From CAZKVJ01 sp964556225 (GTDB lineage Bacteria; Actinomycetota; Acidimicrobiia; Acidimicrobiales; Ilumatobacteraceae): a DNA stretch of 55,952 nt. Positions 55,547 to 55,952 of this stretch are shown here, in pieces. Positions within the stretch are counted from its first letter, which is position 1, and each line of letters begins with the position of its first letter. The notes below the pieces were generated by a model, which was given only the letters and a program-made list of their open reading frames with translations, had not been told where the DNA came from and made no database searches. A program made the translations under genes and the position numbers. The stretch spans positions 1 to 55,952 of the forward strand of contig CAZKVJ010000021.1 in the NCBI GenBank assembly GCA_964556225.1, given 5' to 3'.

Positions 55547-55952
55547 ATGCTCTTCTCTCGCACGTCGACGACGATGGTCACCCCGGCCGGCGCGCTCCCC
55601 GGGCGCACCGACCAGACGATGCCGGTCCCCGATGCGCACGAGGTCCTCGGCACGCCGCTGCAGGGCCCGTGGCCGGAGGGGTTGGAGACGGCGGTGTTCG
55701 CCATGGGGTGCTTCTGGGGAGCCGAGCGCGTGTTCTGGCAGACGCCGGGGGTGCACTCCACCGCGGTCGGCTACGCCGGCGGCTTCACGCCGAACCCGAC
55801 CTACGAGGAGACCTGCACCGGTCGCACCGGCCACGCCGAGGTCGTGCTGGTGGTGTTCGACCCGGCCAAGGTGTCCTACGACCAGCTGCTCAAGGTGTTC
55901 TGGGAGCACCACGACCCGACGCAGGGGATGCGCCAGGGCAACGACGTCGGCA
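55547..55952 (+). CDS. msrA: Peptide methionine sulfoxide reductase MsrA (3' end beyond window)
   Basis: 135 codons visible. The catalytic G-C55-F-W-G motif sits after an N-terminal extension of about 45 residues (L-G-T-P-L-Q-G-P-W-P-E-G), typical of the longer actinobacterial MsrA. V-G-Y-A-G-G, T-G-H-A-E-V-V, F-W-E-H-H-D-P-T-Q-G-M and R-Q-G-N-D follow in the expected order. MsrA reduces the S-form of methionine sulfoxide and repairs oxidised proteins. The gene continues past 55952. Confidence 0.95.
   Translation, partial: MLFSRTSTTMVTPAGALPGRTDQTMPVPDAHEVLGTPLQGPWPEGLETAVFAMGCFWGAERVFWQTPGVHSTAVGYAGGFTPNPTYEETCTGRTGHAEVVLVVFDPAKVSYDQLLKVFWEHHDPTQGMRQGNDVG

Noticed and set aside
1..55952. 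Prophage, insertion sequence or integrase genes
   Set aside because: No transposase, integrase, terminase or phage structural motif was recognised anywhere; only a relaxase fragment indicates past mobility.

Overview
This is a GC-rich (about 70%), densely packed bacterial chromosome segment with high third-position GC, many GTG/TTG starts and frequent ATGA/GTGA stop-start overlaps. The closest fit is an actinobacterium of the class Acidimicrobiia. The main support is the secreted protein at 18314-20260, with repeats of the type R-x-x-DTR ... GY-x-T-x-x-P-G ... DV-x-GWF that are familiar from that group. DUF2510, DUF1918 and DUF4239-like proteins and leaderless-looking promoters agree. The taxon is an inference; no rRNA is present.

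Layout. (1) 1-8.8 kb: end of a tRNA, an SRPBCC/short-chain dehydrogenase pair facing an HSL-type esterase and a second dehydrogenase, an MscS channel, a membrane GGDEF-EAL protein divergent from gluQ, and an L,D-transpeptidase lipoprotein. (2) 8.8-20.9 kb: an MBL-Rieske fusion, a DUF2510 protein, an ABC exporter, a cysteine-free single-domain rhodanese, a DsbB/TlpA thiol-redox pair, larB-larC, pheA, a repeat-bearing SGNH surface hydrolase and engB. (3) 20.9-26.5 kb: a DUF4239 membrane protein, a SPPY-type DNA methyltransferase with an extra nuclease-like C-terminus, then a decayed accessory patch (DUF2071 remnant, a small membrane protein, MobF-relaxase helicase remnant, truncated DUF1254 gene) ending at tRNA-Ser(UGA). 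tRNA-Ser(GCU), a LysM/transglycosylase gene and tRNA-Arg(ACG) follow. (4) 26.7-38.3 kb: a large LuxR-type ATPase regulator with a small DUF4242 operon, an acyl-CoA synthetase, PEP synthase, a radical-SAM maturase, a Na+/H+ antiporter and an alpha/beta hydrolase. (5) 38.4-50.6 kb: pyruvate:ferredoxin oxidoreductase coupled to a dihydroorotate-dehydrogenase-like protein, a two-gene K+-channel unit, tesB, the nucleoside-salvage operon cdd-deoC-deoA with a beta-CASP nuclease, and an aminotransferase coupled to an omega-amidase-type nitrilase. (6) 50.6-55.95 kb: a GNAT enzyme, a Crp-family regulator with an internal deletion, a NodI/NodJ-like ABC exporter with two permeases, a Rieske protein without a recognisable iron site, an ABM-domain protein and the start of msrA.

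Functionally this is mostly core metabolism: nucleoside salvage (cdd, deoC, deoA), central carbon interconversion through pyruvate, PEP and acetyl-CoA (nifJ, ppsA), fatty-acid activation and release (acyl-CoA synthetase, tesB), and envelope maintenance (L,D-transpeptidase, LysM enzyme, thiol redox). The most distinctive sequence-level signal is regulatory. At least 14 genes have a TANNNT hexamer 6-9 nt before the start codon and no Shine-Dalgarno sequence, which suggests leaderless transcripts; at several gene boundaries the upstream stop codon (TAG/TAA) is itself the first half of that hexamer. I saw no CRISPR array, intact insertion sequence or prophage.
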